Assembly (NCBI GenBank): GCA_964035545.1
Contig: OZ037767.1
Span: forward strand, 5,579,680 to 5,643,679
DNA from: Bugula neritina
Lineage: Eukaryota; Bryozoa; Gymnolaemata; Cheilostomatida; Bugulidae
Direction: 5' to 3'
Length of the DNA stretch: 64,000 nt
The notes beneath the pieces were generated by a model. The model was not told the origin of the DNA. It saw only the letters and a list, made by a program, of their open reading frames with translations, and made no database searches. Positions 27,301 through 38,009 of the stretch are shown in pieces (within the stretch, counting starts at the first letter, position 1; the number at the start of each line of letters is the position of its first letter). The translations under genes were made by a program, and so were the position numbers.

Positions 27301-27641
27301 TCAACAGAGTGCTCGGCGTCTTCCAATTCTTCTTCCTTGATTTCCTGTTGAATCAACTGCTGGTCTGTACATTCCTCAGCGATGATTTCATCAGATACCT
27401 CCACTTCACACCCAGAGATATCAACCATCTCAACGACTTCTGAGTGACCAAACTCATCAATTACGCCTGTTGAACAACCTGATGTTACAGTGACCAAATT
27501 CAATTAAAAATCACTTTTAAAAATCTTGCACTTTTAGGCTTATTAAAATATAAATTTGTAAGCAGCTTACTGATATATTAACATACCTGCACCCATGTTA
27601 AAAGCAGTATGCTCATTAACTATAAGCTCTTGATCTGCCAT
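18381..27641 (-). CDS. IRF-type transcription factor with atypical long C-terminus
   Basis: Complete, 17 exons in transcript order: 27587-27641, 27267-27478, 26971-27133, 26566-26739, 25789-25972, 24939-25344, 24111-24390, 23543-23734, 23233-23312, 22815-22937, 21574-21710, 20871-20996, 19983-20134, 19501-19592, 19354-19423, 18776-18919, 18381-18595. Phases fit throughout and give about 934 aa. Start ATG has a strong context (CACCATGG) with an in-frame TGA just upstream. Residues 1-89 are acidic and Gln/Glu-rich. Residues 90-200 are an IRF DNA-binding domain with Trp at 91, 107, 119, 127, 139 and 156. It contains CIHTG and the recognition helix KWKANFRCALNSLPD with Arg161, Cys162, Asn165, Ser166, the family's DNA-contacting positions. 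A basic KRRREKR stretch follows (likely nuclear signal), then Ser/Thr/Pro-rich linkers with a poly-Thr run. A further domain covers about 583-765, with a CYRCDECSRIR motif, then a coiled coil (about 770-815) and an acidic end. No IRF-association domain is apparent. The acceptor of exon 5 (25972) has one in-frame alternative upstream. Confidence 0.88.
21993..22761. mobile_element. TTAA-flanked non-autonomous DNA transposon, copy 1
   Basis: 769 bp with 16-bp terminal inverted repeats, AGGATTGCTCTATCTT and its complement, flanked by TTAA at 21989-21992 and 22762-22765. It lies in the intron between exons 22815-22937 and 21574-21710 of the IRF-domain gene. It has no transposase. TTAA targets occur in the piggyBac and Kolobok superfamilies; the AGG...CCT ends fit Kolobok rather better. 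Confidence 0.9.
25626..25779. repeat. Minisatellite, 20-bp unit, beside an IRF-gene donor
   Basis: About seven to eight units of GCTGACACACAGACAGACAT. The array ends about 9 bp from the donor of the IRF-gene exon 25789-25972. Confidence 0.9.
26055..26108. repeat. AT palindrome
   Basis: Arms of about 25 bp, TATATGTTATTATATATTTG and its reverse complement, lie around a short TATA centre. Further AT-only sequence runs to about 26170. It is inside an IRF-gene intron. DNA like this is prone to extrude cruciforms and to slip in replication. Confidence 0.8.
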
Positions 27642-30392
27642 GGTGATTCAGATCTTCAGAAGTTTACACTCAAAATGCATATAATGTTTCTGAAGTCCCT
27701 TAAAGAAAAAGTAGTTGTAAAAACTCTAATATTTCGTGATGTCTTTTTAGAAAAAAGATATACTACAATTTCAACGTAACATAAAACTATTATTTTAAAC
27801 AGAGTTTGGATAAAGAATGATGCTACAAATCATATATGAACTGTCAGAAAAATACAAGTCATTCATGGCTTTGAAATTTCAATAAATCAGAATTTTAATA
27901 ATTATTATAACCTTATAGCCATTATTATAACCCTAATTGCCAAATTAGGTATATTTTTTTAGCAATAAACAAAAATTAATTCAAGAGACACATCAAATTA
28001 TGAATTAAGGTCTATAACAATAGAGAAAAATCATTATAGTGAGTCATCTAAATCAAAAGGTTGTTTCGTTATTATTATGATTATGATTACCCTTGGCATT
28101 AGCTATTACTATTAGACTAGTTATACTTATACTAAATCCAATACTCAGTCTCATAATTATAATGGGTGTAATTCAAATTGTATGTATTTATTTTATTTCT
28201 CGTTTAATTTTATTATATTCTATTATTATATTTAATTTTGTAGTAATACTAATAGTCATTTCTAGTTCCTATATTGATTTTAATTTATATTAAATAAATA
28301 TAATCATTATCAATGAGATGAATATCAAATTCAATATGATTATGATAATGATGCTGTCACGTAAAATTGTTAAAATTACCATATGCAGTTATACTTATAA
28401 TGATTGCAGGTTATACAAAGCATAAATAGTAAACTCAAACTGGTGCTACTGCTAGTCAAAATTTGAACAAAAACAGTTTCACTTTAATTTCGTGTAAGTT
28501 TCAGTTTCACTTCATGAGCGAAAAAGAAACCAGCCATGTTCTTTTAGGGTCGATAATGTCGTTTCAGTTTGTGTTTTCACAACCATCAGGGAAATGAGTC
28601 AACACTACAAATTACAAACCAACTACTTTTAAAAACTAATTTGGTATCTTTAAAAGACTATTTACTGGTGAAAGCAATTTGTTGTAAAAGCAACTGTGAA
28701 TGAAGAAAATCGTTTACTGTTATTATACAAGGCATGAACAGTTGGTTTCACAATGGCTGAAGGTGGTTACGTCATGAAGTGCCTACGCTCCGCAAAGATA
28801 TAAAAAAACATTGAGCTTCGTGTTGGATTCAACACTGAACCATCCCACTAATAGGGTGCCATATTTTGCTAATTCCGGCGCGTGAAGAAATTGTTTAATC
28901 TTAGGATTATTTCAGTATTTTTACTGCAAACCTAAAACACATTTATTATTAAAATAATTGCAACTCTTTGTTATAGACGAGTATGATTATGAGCATCTAA
29001 TTGACAACCGTCAATATTAGAAAATCATTGTGTTATGTTTTTGTTATCAGACTGTGACATCACTGACATGACTAACATTTTTAATTTTACTTTTAGTTTT
29101 AGTGTTAGTATTTAATTTTACTGTTGTCTCAGTCTGTTAGTGTTGGTTTTAGTTTACTCTAAGTTCAAATATAACTTGAAGTTGAACTAAGTGAGAATTA
29201 CTTGAAATTGATGTTAATAATAATTGTAATGATATCACTAATATTTATTAATATTATTATCATAATTATTGCAGTATAAATATTGTAAAAGATAATACTA
29301 ATAGTTATAATTTAAGTTGTTTAGAATTAATGACTAAAAGTAAAATATAGAACTTCAACTAAAAATGCAAGTCATGAGCGGAACAGACTTTTCAAGTTGC
29401 AAATCGTAACTATTACTATCTATAGACTATAACTAACTTTAACTATAGTCTATATACCTAGGAGTAGGACTAGGTGTAGACCCGGAGCTAGGAATAATTG
29501 TTATTTGTTTATGTTATACTTGCAGTTAATCATAATGGTATTGTTACAGTAATACGTAATACTAAATCTAATAGCTATGATTTGCTGTTTGTGTTATACT
29601 TATATCAATTTAACACCTGTATTACTTATAGTTATTGTTTTTGTCAAGTCTATTTTAAATTCGAAAGCAGATTAACAGTTGTAGAGTTGCCCATATTTTG
29701 ATGTTAAGTAATTATAATTATCACATTTTTATTCAATTTTATTGCAAAGCCAAATGCCATTTAATTGTCAATTAAGTAAGTTATTTTCAGTGCATCTTTG
29801 TAGGGGATGACCATGAATTAGCTAGTTAAACATAATTAACAGTAATATTAATTAGTAGCAAACTATGTCTAAGAAAAACCGGTCAATTGCATTTCTCCTG
29901 GCGAAACTAGCTTAGTCAAATCTGCTCTTGTGAAATATTAAGCTCTTTTGTCAGCCACAGCTCATTTTTGTATCACAATGATTATTTGATGACAAATGAT
30001 AAAAGCATGTCTATTGATTAGTTATAGCCACCTAATTAGCTACAATAATAATGGTAGCAATATTTTTAACAAAATAAAAGCTTGCACTTTAGTTGGCTAA
30101 TAAAGTTTATATGACAAGTTCATAGTGATAATGTTTTGACTTTAAAAGCTAGGCATTAGTTCTAATGGATGATGGTCCTATAGATTTAAAAATTAATTAA
30201 GCTAGTAAGAAAATGGGTTTTAAGTCTATGGATATCGTTCCTAGTAGCTGATAACATATGCTCACGAGAAGTATACTACATCAATTTGCATTGCTTGGCA
30301 CAAGTTAGAATAACTGTCAATATGTAATTTTGTATTTTAGGTTGAAGAACTGAAAGTGCTAGCTTTATATTTATTCGTCTACCTGCTCTACA
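27642..30392. other. Divergent intergenic region, IRF gene / RBM25
   Basis: This region contains the promoters of two divergently transcribed genes. Around 27900-28400 and 28900-29350 are AT-rich low-complexity tracts (ATTATTATTA types). At 28474-28570 there is a cluster of ISRE-like motifs (separate entry). I see no exon or RNA gene. Confidence 0.55.
28474..28570 (-). promoter_or_regulatory. Cluster of ISRE/IRF-element-like motifs
   Basis: At 28497-28510 the minus strand reads GTGAAACTGAAACT, an exact GAAANNGAAA interferon-stimulated response element core. At 28520-28530 the plus strand reads GAAAAAGAAAC, a second GAAANNGAAA. Half-sites flank them: AAAGTGAAACT (28475-28485, minus) and AAACTGAAAC (28561-28570, minus). 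The cluster is about 830-930 bp upstream of the IRF-gene ATG and about 1.8 kb from RBM25. Binding is inferred, not shown. Confidence 0.5.
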
Positions 30393-33300
30393 ATGTCTTT
30401 TCACCGTCCACCGCCCATGGGAAACATGGGATTTGGTTTTCAAGGTCCACCTCCTATGAGAGGTAATTCAAAACTTGTTTTATCTCCTTTAAATGTTGCC
30501 ACATTAGGATAATTAACTGTTGGTATTTAACTTTTCCTAGCGTAAGCATACATGTTTCAATGTTTTTCTAGGAATGATGATGGGTAATAGGGGACCACCA
30601 CCACCAATGAATAGACCTCCTATGACCAATGGGCCACCAATGATGCCAAGAGTAGGCGTACATGGTTTTATAGGCTGTTGCACAGAATTGTCTTACTAGA
30701 ATATTTAATTGTGAATGTCTTATATACATTACATGCCTTCTCTGTTGTATTTGTAGCCTCATATAGTAGCTCGGCCTAATTTACCTCAGCAAATGGTGAA
30801 TAAAGCTAAGCTTGTCCCTCAAGAAATAGGAGATGTTGAGGTGAATAGATCTTTCTCGCTCAAAGCCACGTAAACTAAAACTGACATAGAATTGATGTAA
30901 AGAATTTTTTTGACGCATTGTATTACATTTTTGCGTACATTGTTTAGGATGGAGAGATAGCTAAGCCACCAGTGACCACAGTTTTTGTAGGAAGCATATC
31001 GGAGAGAGCTCCTGATAACATGATCAGGACGTTATTGCAAGTAAGTGAGCCATTTCCTGGTACCTTCAGTGCAGTGAATCTAAAGGGAAGATATGTTGAT
31101 TCAGTTAATCATTAACCTGTTACAAGATTTGTTGCCCTCAAAGCAGTGTCAAATCTTCAGTTTTCCCTTCAATCAGTTAGCAAGGTTTTCTCTTTGACAG
31201 AGGTGTGGCAATATAGTTAGCTGGAAGCGCGTTCAGGGTGCTGATGGGAAGCTCCAAGCTTTTGGGTTCTGTGAATTTGAAGTCCCCGAGGCTACAATGA
31301 GGTGTATGAGACTTTTAAATGAGTGGCCAATTGCTGACAAAAAGCTGGTGGTGAGTAGCTTATAAGGCAATACTTTATAATATATTATTTATAACTCACG
31401 CAAGTTTATAGTCCTTGTGAGAAAACCCCTGATAGAAAGGGTTTTTGTTTAATCAGGCTAAAGACCTATTTAGATGGGGCACAGGTGCAATTATGACTGG
31501 ATGCTCTTCCTAACATTACCGATGGCCTTTGTCCTGACTCAAACCTATGACTTCGTGTTTACTAGGCAAACGCTCAAACCCCTAGACCACCACTGCTCCC
31601 TATCTTTAGTATATTTGTGGTATTCTAATATTATGTTTAACTATGTAATATTTAAGGAAGAAACTGACATGCTGATGTTTAAACCCTTGCAGCACCAACT
31701 TGCTCAGCATTGTAGAGTCAGCCTTTTCATTGCTATGCTGCCTCTGCACTACCATTACGCTGCCAGGCTGTTTTTTTATTGGCTTTTATTCATGTCAACT
31801 ATGCTGGTTGCAGGTAAAAGTAGATGATAAAACAAAGGCAATGCTGGAGGAGTATGAGAAAACTCACGTTACCGAAGAAGACGAGGTGAAACGAGAAGAC
31901 CGGCTCGCTCTGGCTGCTCTCGACGCAGTCATGAGAGAGTTTGCAGCTGAGCTGAGACGCACTGCACCTTCTCAACAGAGCCAGCTGCCGAGGCATCCCA
32001 GAGAGCAGTTTGGGGTGGTGAGCAGCGGACCCAAAGCAGACGAAGTAAGATAACTCCCTGATCATTTGCTTGCGTTAATCTGAGTTTATTGAGTGTCACA
32101 AAGTTGGGATACGTGTGACGGTTCTTTTAGAAATATCATAATTTCTCTGTCAGAATGAGAGTTGAGATCTCCTGTTATGGTAGATAACAGTCGAATATTG
32201 TTTATTCTGGTATCTAAGAATTTTATTACTGAACCGTCACAATATTCTAATTTTGTCACAAAAAGCTGCCAAGGTTCAAATAAACATCTAAATGAGTTGA
32301 AAGATGTATAAATAAATAATAAAAAAAAAACAATCGTGTGTAAATAAAAAAACCAATTTGTGTGTAATTTAGTTGCCTTATTTACACGGTTCATTTGTTA
32401 GATCTTTGGTAGCAGTAATGGCCGACTCCTAACCCACAAATACTGCCAGGTCTAACTGGTCTGGTGTTAACTCTTGTAGGGTTTAGATGGCGTTGTAAAG
32501 GATGAAGATGCGAAGAATCTGATAAGTAGAGAAATTAATAGATTTAGAGAGGCTTATAAGGTAAAGTTTTTTGATAGCTTCTTGAAACAATATCTGATTG
32601 GTGAAGTTTACATGAACTTCCTACTTTCAACTGTCATAATAACCGAGGTTTTTGCGCCCTTATATAGATTTTCATCTACGTATGTCCGCCACTATGCATA
32701 TGGGGAGCGTACAGTGGCGGGCAATGCTGGAGAAGTAGCTGCTACTATGTTGATAAATTGTAGGCTTTGATTTGTTCATCTATTCTAATGAGGTATGTGC
32801 CAACGTAGTCTCTTTGTAGCTCAGCTGAGTCTTGGTATGGCTTGCTGGTAAGTCTATATTATGTAATAATCAGTTTAATAGTCGGGACGTCTGAGTAGGT
32901 ATCCTATGTAGACATAGCTCTGTAGTCTCGGGTTTGCAACCTAAGTTTTGGGACATGAGAATAAAAAACTGACATTTCAAAAAAATCTTTTCTTGAACTT
33001 GTTTTGTAAAATATCTAACAGTTTCAAACTTGCTGCTATGTATTCCTGCCCAAAAGCTATTCGGCGATTTTTCAAGACTTCTTTTATATTTCTAACTTGA
33101 AATACTTTGCCTCGTATTTGAATGCTCACAACTTTATCAGGGTATTCTATTTAGTTGCAACTGAATAGAAAACCCTGAGAGTTTACATGTTGTATTATAC
33201 ATTGTCATATACGTTGAGTTTGTTGACACGGTAAGTAAAGTGAGTGTAAGTAAGTACACATGAGAGTCACGGCACGCTGTCACAGGTTAGTGACTCTACT

Positions 33301-36300
33301 TACACAGTTGATACTTCCATTAGTTAGTCTAAATGTCACGTTCTGGAGACTGTCTCAGGTTTGGTGTCATTCCTACCTTACCGCATTGAGTTATTCATTG
33401 TTTTGTGCTATGCTGTTTCTTGTGTTTAAATTATTATGAATATCTGTGTTTGTCTTTTATGAACTTTCCAAGATAAAAGTTGAGACAGAATTGTAACTGC
33501 ACAGATGTCTTCTTCAGGATGATGAAGTCGTTACGGAGATTAAACCCGGAACCAGAGATGGAAAATCTAAACCAGATAAACCGTCCGAGTCGTCTAGACG
33601 GCGCGAATCTCCAGAGAGACGATCTAGAGTAGAAAAAGAGAGAAGTGGCAGGAACGAGAAGACAGAACGGGCAGGTGATAGAGACCGCAAGATGGCAGGG
33701 GAAGAGAAGGAGGACCGGCTAGCTAGGTCTAGGAGGTCTCGCTCAAGGTACAGTCTTCCAGCGCCACCCTAGTACACTCTAGCACTTCTCTAGTACAACC
33801 TTCTAGCACCACCTTAGTACACTCTAGCACCTCCATAGTACAGTCTAGCACCTCTCTAGTACAACCTTCTAGCACCTCCATAGTACAACCTTCTAGCACC
33901 TCTCTAGTACAACCTTCTAGCACCACCTTAGTACACTCTAGCACCTCCATAGTACAGTCTAGCACCTCCATAGTACAACCTTCTAGCACCTCTCTAGTAC
34001 AACCTTCTAGCACCTCCATAGTACAACCTTCTAGCACCTCCATAGTACAACCTTCTAGCACCTCTCTAGTACAACCTTCTAGCACCTCCATAGTACAACC
34101 TTCTAGCACCTCTCTAGTACAACCTTCTAGCACCACCATAGTACAGTCTATGCTCTGATATTGTAATATAGTGTAGACTCGGTACCAGAACTGGATACAT
34201 CGGATATTGTTTAGTTATAACCAACTGGTTGAACTAATTTATTGCCACATGAAGTGATTAAGTTTCCACAAATATCATTATTTCAGTATATGTGAAACCT
34301 CTAAAACTCACTGTAACAAAGTTGGTACAGTTGCTATTGTAATATTTATTTGAAGGTCTAAAGGAAGGGATGAACGTCGTTTAGAAAGGTCAAGGTCACC
34401 CCGGAAGAGGGAGGAGCCGGAAGAAGATGCAGATGAAAGATACGAGCGACTTCGGCTAGAAAGACAACTCCGAGATAAGGAGCAGGCATATCAAGAGGTA
34501 TGCTGACTACTGTACACTTTGCAGGTCATTGTTTCATATACAACCTCTGGCATGGATGGCTGGTGTACAACACTGATGATGAGCTGAATACAGCACTAGT
34601 TTATTTCTAGTTTCTCATTATTCTTCAAGAAAATAGTTCTCTTAACTCAAAAGGAAGCAGTTTTTTTCTTTGTGTCTAGTATTTATTAAGGCCAGACTGT
34701 AGTAATGTATGATGCAGTTTTTGGTACTGTGGTCACACTGCTCTAAAACAGCCATATGCTTGTGAAATATAAACTATGGCACAATAATCACTGTACAGTT
34801 TATTATTTAAAGACTATGTAAATGTTCTGTTGATATTTCCTTGGTTACCATGCTGAGATCTGCTATTTCAACATTGAAAGTTATTTATGTTCAGAGATTG
34901 AAAAACTGGGAAGTAAGAGAGCGAAAGAAGATACGAGAGTTTGAGAGAGATCGGCAGCGGTCAGAGGAGAGGAAAGCAGAAGAGAAGAAGGAGGCACGGC
35001 GTCTGCGCGAGTTCCTTGAAGATTATGAAGATGATCGGGACGACTCCAAATACTACAAGTATGCAGCTTCTCCTGTTTCACACAATAATATTTTGTCTGA
35101 CTGCAGTATGCGTATCTCCCCAGCTTTTGTACTCGTTGGGAGATAATTGTGTAGACAATTTAAATCTATAACAGTTGTTTTTCCCTGAATTGTGTTACAG
35201 TTTTCCAACAGTTATATATGTCCACCGCTTGATATAATCTTTGTGAACAGGTCGCACGCGCTGAATAGACGCATGAAAGAGCGTGAGAAAGAGGCTGAGG
35301 CAGATGCCAGAGACCGGCACAAGGAAAAGGAGGAGCTGGAAGAACTGAGGAAGAAATTGGTGGAAGAGGGTCACCCAGATCCCGACAGCGAGATTAATAG
35401 GCGACAGAATCCCAGCAAAGCAGTGGTGGTTATTGCTGACAGCCCGGAGCAGGCACCTCCTGACATGGTAACCTTTAAGGCAGCGTATCTTGTGGCATTG
35501 CGTAATAATGGTGATTTTGGTTAAACCTAAATTCAGACCTTATGATCAAAGAGTTAGTTTGTCTAAAGCGATCAATCAAAGTCAAAAGGATAAGTATAAT
35601 GTCTAGGATATTTGTCAATGTTAAGTAAGAATAATATTAATGTTCCAATTCAATTTTTTTTCATTATTAGAAATATTTATGTAACTATGCAGACTATGTC
35701 TAAACTTCTATACCTACTACCATAAGCTATGCCTACGAGTAAAATCTTTATGAATAGATAACCTTTTTTGTCAATTTAATACTTCAACTGAATGTTATAC
35801 TTATGCCAGCAGGAAGATGGTTTGGCAGAGAACCATGTTGACGATTCCAGCTACACTCACACTAACTCCGTACCACAAGATTCTACAGATAATGGTTACA
35901 TCTCTCACAATAGTAATATCAGTACGTCTTGTTGTTTGAGCTATTTTTGCTACAGTCGAGTTATGAAGCCATCATATTGCACCTATTCATCTGATATTCT
36001 CATGTGTCCTTGGTAGTTTCTGTTTATTTCCACTTGTTGAGCAGCTATTCCCCCTGCTGTGGTTACATATGAAGCAAAATGTAAAATGATTGCTGTTAGA
36101 AAACGATCAAAATGTAGAATGATTGCTGTTAGAAAACGATCAAAATGTAGAATGATTGCCGTTAGAAAATGATCAAAATGAAAAACCCAGACACAGCCAA
36201 CACAGACTCAGCACACCACTCTGTTTATTATGGCCATATTTGCTTCTACCCATTAGGCTAATTAGCTATCGATGTGCTTGTGATAATACTGATGGGTTGT

Positions 36301-37643
36301 GTATGCATTACCACTTTTTCTCCTTTTATTCTTATTCAATACATATGTTTTGTTTTGTCCTTTTCCTGGTGTAGGAATACTTTTTTCTAACTTACCTTTG
36401 TTCACATAGTTTAGTCTTACCATTTGTCGGTTGATGATACTCCCAGGTTCATCGCTGAGTGCAGAAAAATTAGAGATGCAGAAAAGGAAGCGGTTGACGG
36501 TGAAAGACGTTTTCAATAATGAAGATGATAAGTCTGAGAATCGAAAAGGGAGACCTCTAGTGCCACTAGGTACCTCATGCTAACTTTACTTGTGTTGAAC
36601 TCTATATGTCAATTTATGGTGTTTCATATTTCAAACTTATACAACACTCAGATTGAGTTAAATCAGTCTTAACATAGTTTCAGTTTTATTGCAATACTGT
36701 AATTTAAAACTTAATCTAGTTTAACATCACCAATTAGCTACATACATGCTAAAATATGCATTTTGTTTTTTTTTACATTGAATATCTGTTATTGAAATGC
36801 CAGTTATTGAATGATTTGGACGTTCATAACATATTTGCTATTTGCTGTCTGTAGATTATGAAGCAAAAAAGCCAGCTGAGTTGACAGTAGAAGACAAAAG
36901 GGCAGCAATAAAGCAGTTGATTGAACGAATACCAACAGACAAACTGGAGTTGTTTGCTTGGCCTCTGGACTGGGACCAAGTTGACAAGGTAATTATTACA
37001 CTGCAGAGTGCTCCAATTCGCATAACCTAATGTACTGCTCTACAGGCAAAATTACATATCATGAAATCAAAATCAATCTCCAAACAAAACAAAAAAATGA
37101 TTTGAAATATTATTGGCAGCGGCCATTTAAATTTTTTTATACAAAATACTTTGCATTTGGATTGTAGACATTACTCGACAGCCGTATCAAGCCGTGGGTG
37201 AATAAAAAGATATCTGAATATATTGGCGAGGAGGAAGCAACTCTCACGGAGTTTATATGCCAGAAAGTAATGGGAAGAAGCTCTGCTCAAAGTATTCTCA
37301 CTGACGTCGCAATGGTGAGAGCTATTTACCTGTTGTATGGTACTGAGGGCTTAGGTTGTATAGAATTGAAAAGATGTGCTGTAATGTCTTTTAAGAACAC
37401 CAATAGTGTTTCTGTGAAACCAATCTAATTTAGGAAAAAACTGTTACTGCACAGATAAATTAGTGCGCTATATTACCAGGCTAGCCTAAAATCAGCTGTA
37501 ACCATTTAAACCTCTGTATATTCACAATGCCTAATTTGTTATTTACACAGGTATTAGATGATGAAGCACAGACCTTTGTTATGAAAATGTGGAGGTTGTT
37601 AGTATACGAAACAGAGGCTAAAAAGGCTGGATTAGTAAAATGA
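30393..37643 (+). CDS. RBM25: RBM25, U1-associated RNA-binding splicing factor
   Basis: Complete, 16 exons: 30393-30462, 30572-30651, 30757-30840, 30948-31040, 31201-31350, 31814-32044, 32480-32560, 33518-33747, 34356-34497, 34895-35058, 35251-35467, 35813-35921, 36447-36569, 36855-36988, 37168-37314, 37551-37643. All are GT-AG and the frame holds to a TGA, giving 715 aa (vertebrate RBM25 is about 840). Residues 1-60 are Met/Pro/Gly-rich. An RRM follows at about 87-165, with RNP2 VFVGSI and RNP1 AFGFCEFE. A long charged RE/RD/RS-rich region spans about 240-480 (RRSRSRS; ERKKIREFERDRQR). A C-terminal PWI domain lies at about 625-715 (LELFAWPLDWDQVD; KPWVNKKISEYIGEEE). Family knowledge: a nuclear-speckle protein that helps recruit U1 snRNP and tunes 5' splice-site choice; PWI binds nucleic acid. 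The shorter length mostly reflects a smaller charged middle. Confidence 0.95.
31410..31602 (-). mobile_element. tRNA-derived SINE, copy 2
   Basis: This matches the SINE at 3703-3888 over its length: AAAACCCCTGATAGAAAGGG, GACTGGATGCTCTTCCTAAC, and the tRNA-like head on the minus strand. Its box A and box B are more decayed than in copy 1. It sits in RBM25 intron 5, opposite in orientation to the gene. Confidence 0.75.
33748..34150. repeat. Minisatellite, about 24-bp unit, abutting an RBM25 donor
   Basis: About 16 units of the type CTAGCACCTCCATAGTACAACCTT. The array starts at the 5' splice site of exon 33518-33747. The true donor GTACAGTCTTCCAGC resembles the unit (GTACAGTCTAGCAC), so each unit carries a GTACA look-alike of the donor. 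Confidence 0.9.
36080..36180. repeat. 33-bp tandem repeat, three units, RBM25 intron
   Basis: Three near-identical units contain GATTGCTGTTAGAAAACGAT at 36088, 36121 and 36154. They are intronic, between exons 35813-35921 and 36447-36569. Confidence 0.85.
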
Positions 37644-37802
37644 TGGCTCATGACAGTGTGACTGTGCGTTGTTTTCTGGACTCAGCTTCTTTGCCATATT
37701 TTGTTACCGGTTTTCCCGTGGCACTCATGGTTGATTGTCTTGTAAATTTTGTATATAATATATTTTCAAACTTCTATGGCCTTTTTGATAAAATTGGGTG
37801 TA

Positions 37803-37808
37803 AATAAA
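37803..37808 (+). terminator. Poly(A) signal of RBM25
   Basis: AATAAA 160 nt past the RBM25 stop, followed by GT/T-rich sequence. A good candidate for the mRNA 3' end. Confidence 0.65.
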
Positions 37809-37866
37809 TGGGGCTTTATGTCAAACGACTTGTAAAATCCTTTTGTAATTAATTAACAATTAATTA

Positions 37867-37872
37867 TTTAAT
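37867..37872 (-). terminator. Candidate poly(A) signal of CENP-E
   Basis: ATTAAA, the common variant hexamer, on the minus strand about 140 nt past the CENP-E stop. With the RBM25 signal at 37803 the two convergent transcripts would end within roughly 100 bp of each other. Confidence 0.35.
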
Positions 37873-38009
37873 AACAAACCAGCATGTAATGGCATGCATA
37901 CAGTGTGTTCCGAAACAATATTTTAAAACCTCAGTTTCAGTAAAAAATATAAATAGTGATACTTTGAAAAGTAGATGTGCAGCCCCCACATAAAATAGAA
38001 ATATGTTGA

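Noticed and set aside
33729-34139. 136-residue minus-strand repeat frame (EVLEGCTM units)
   Set aside because: Antisense reading of the RBM25 intronic minisatellite. The unit lacks stops by chance.
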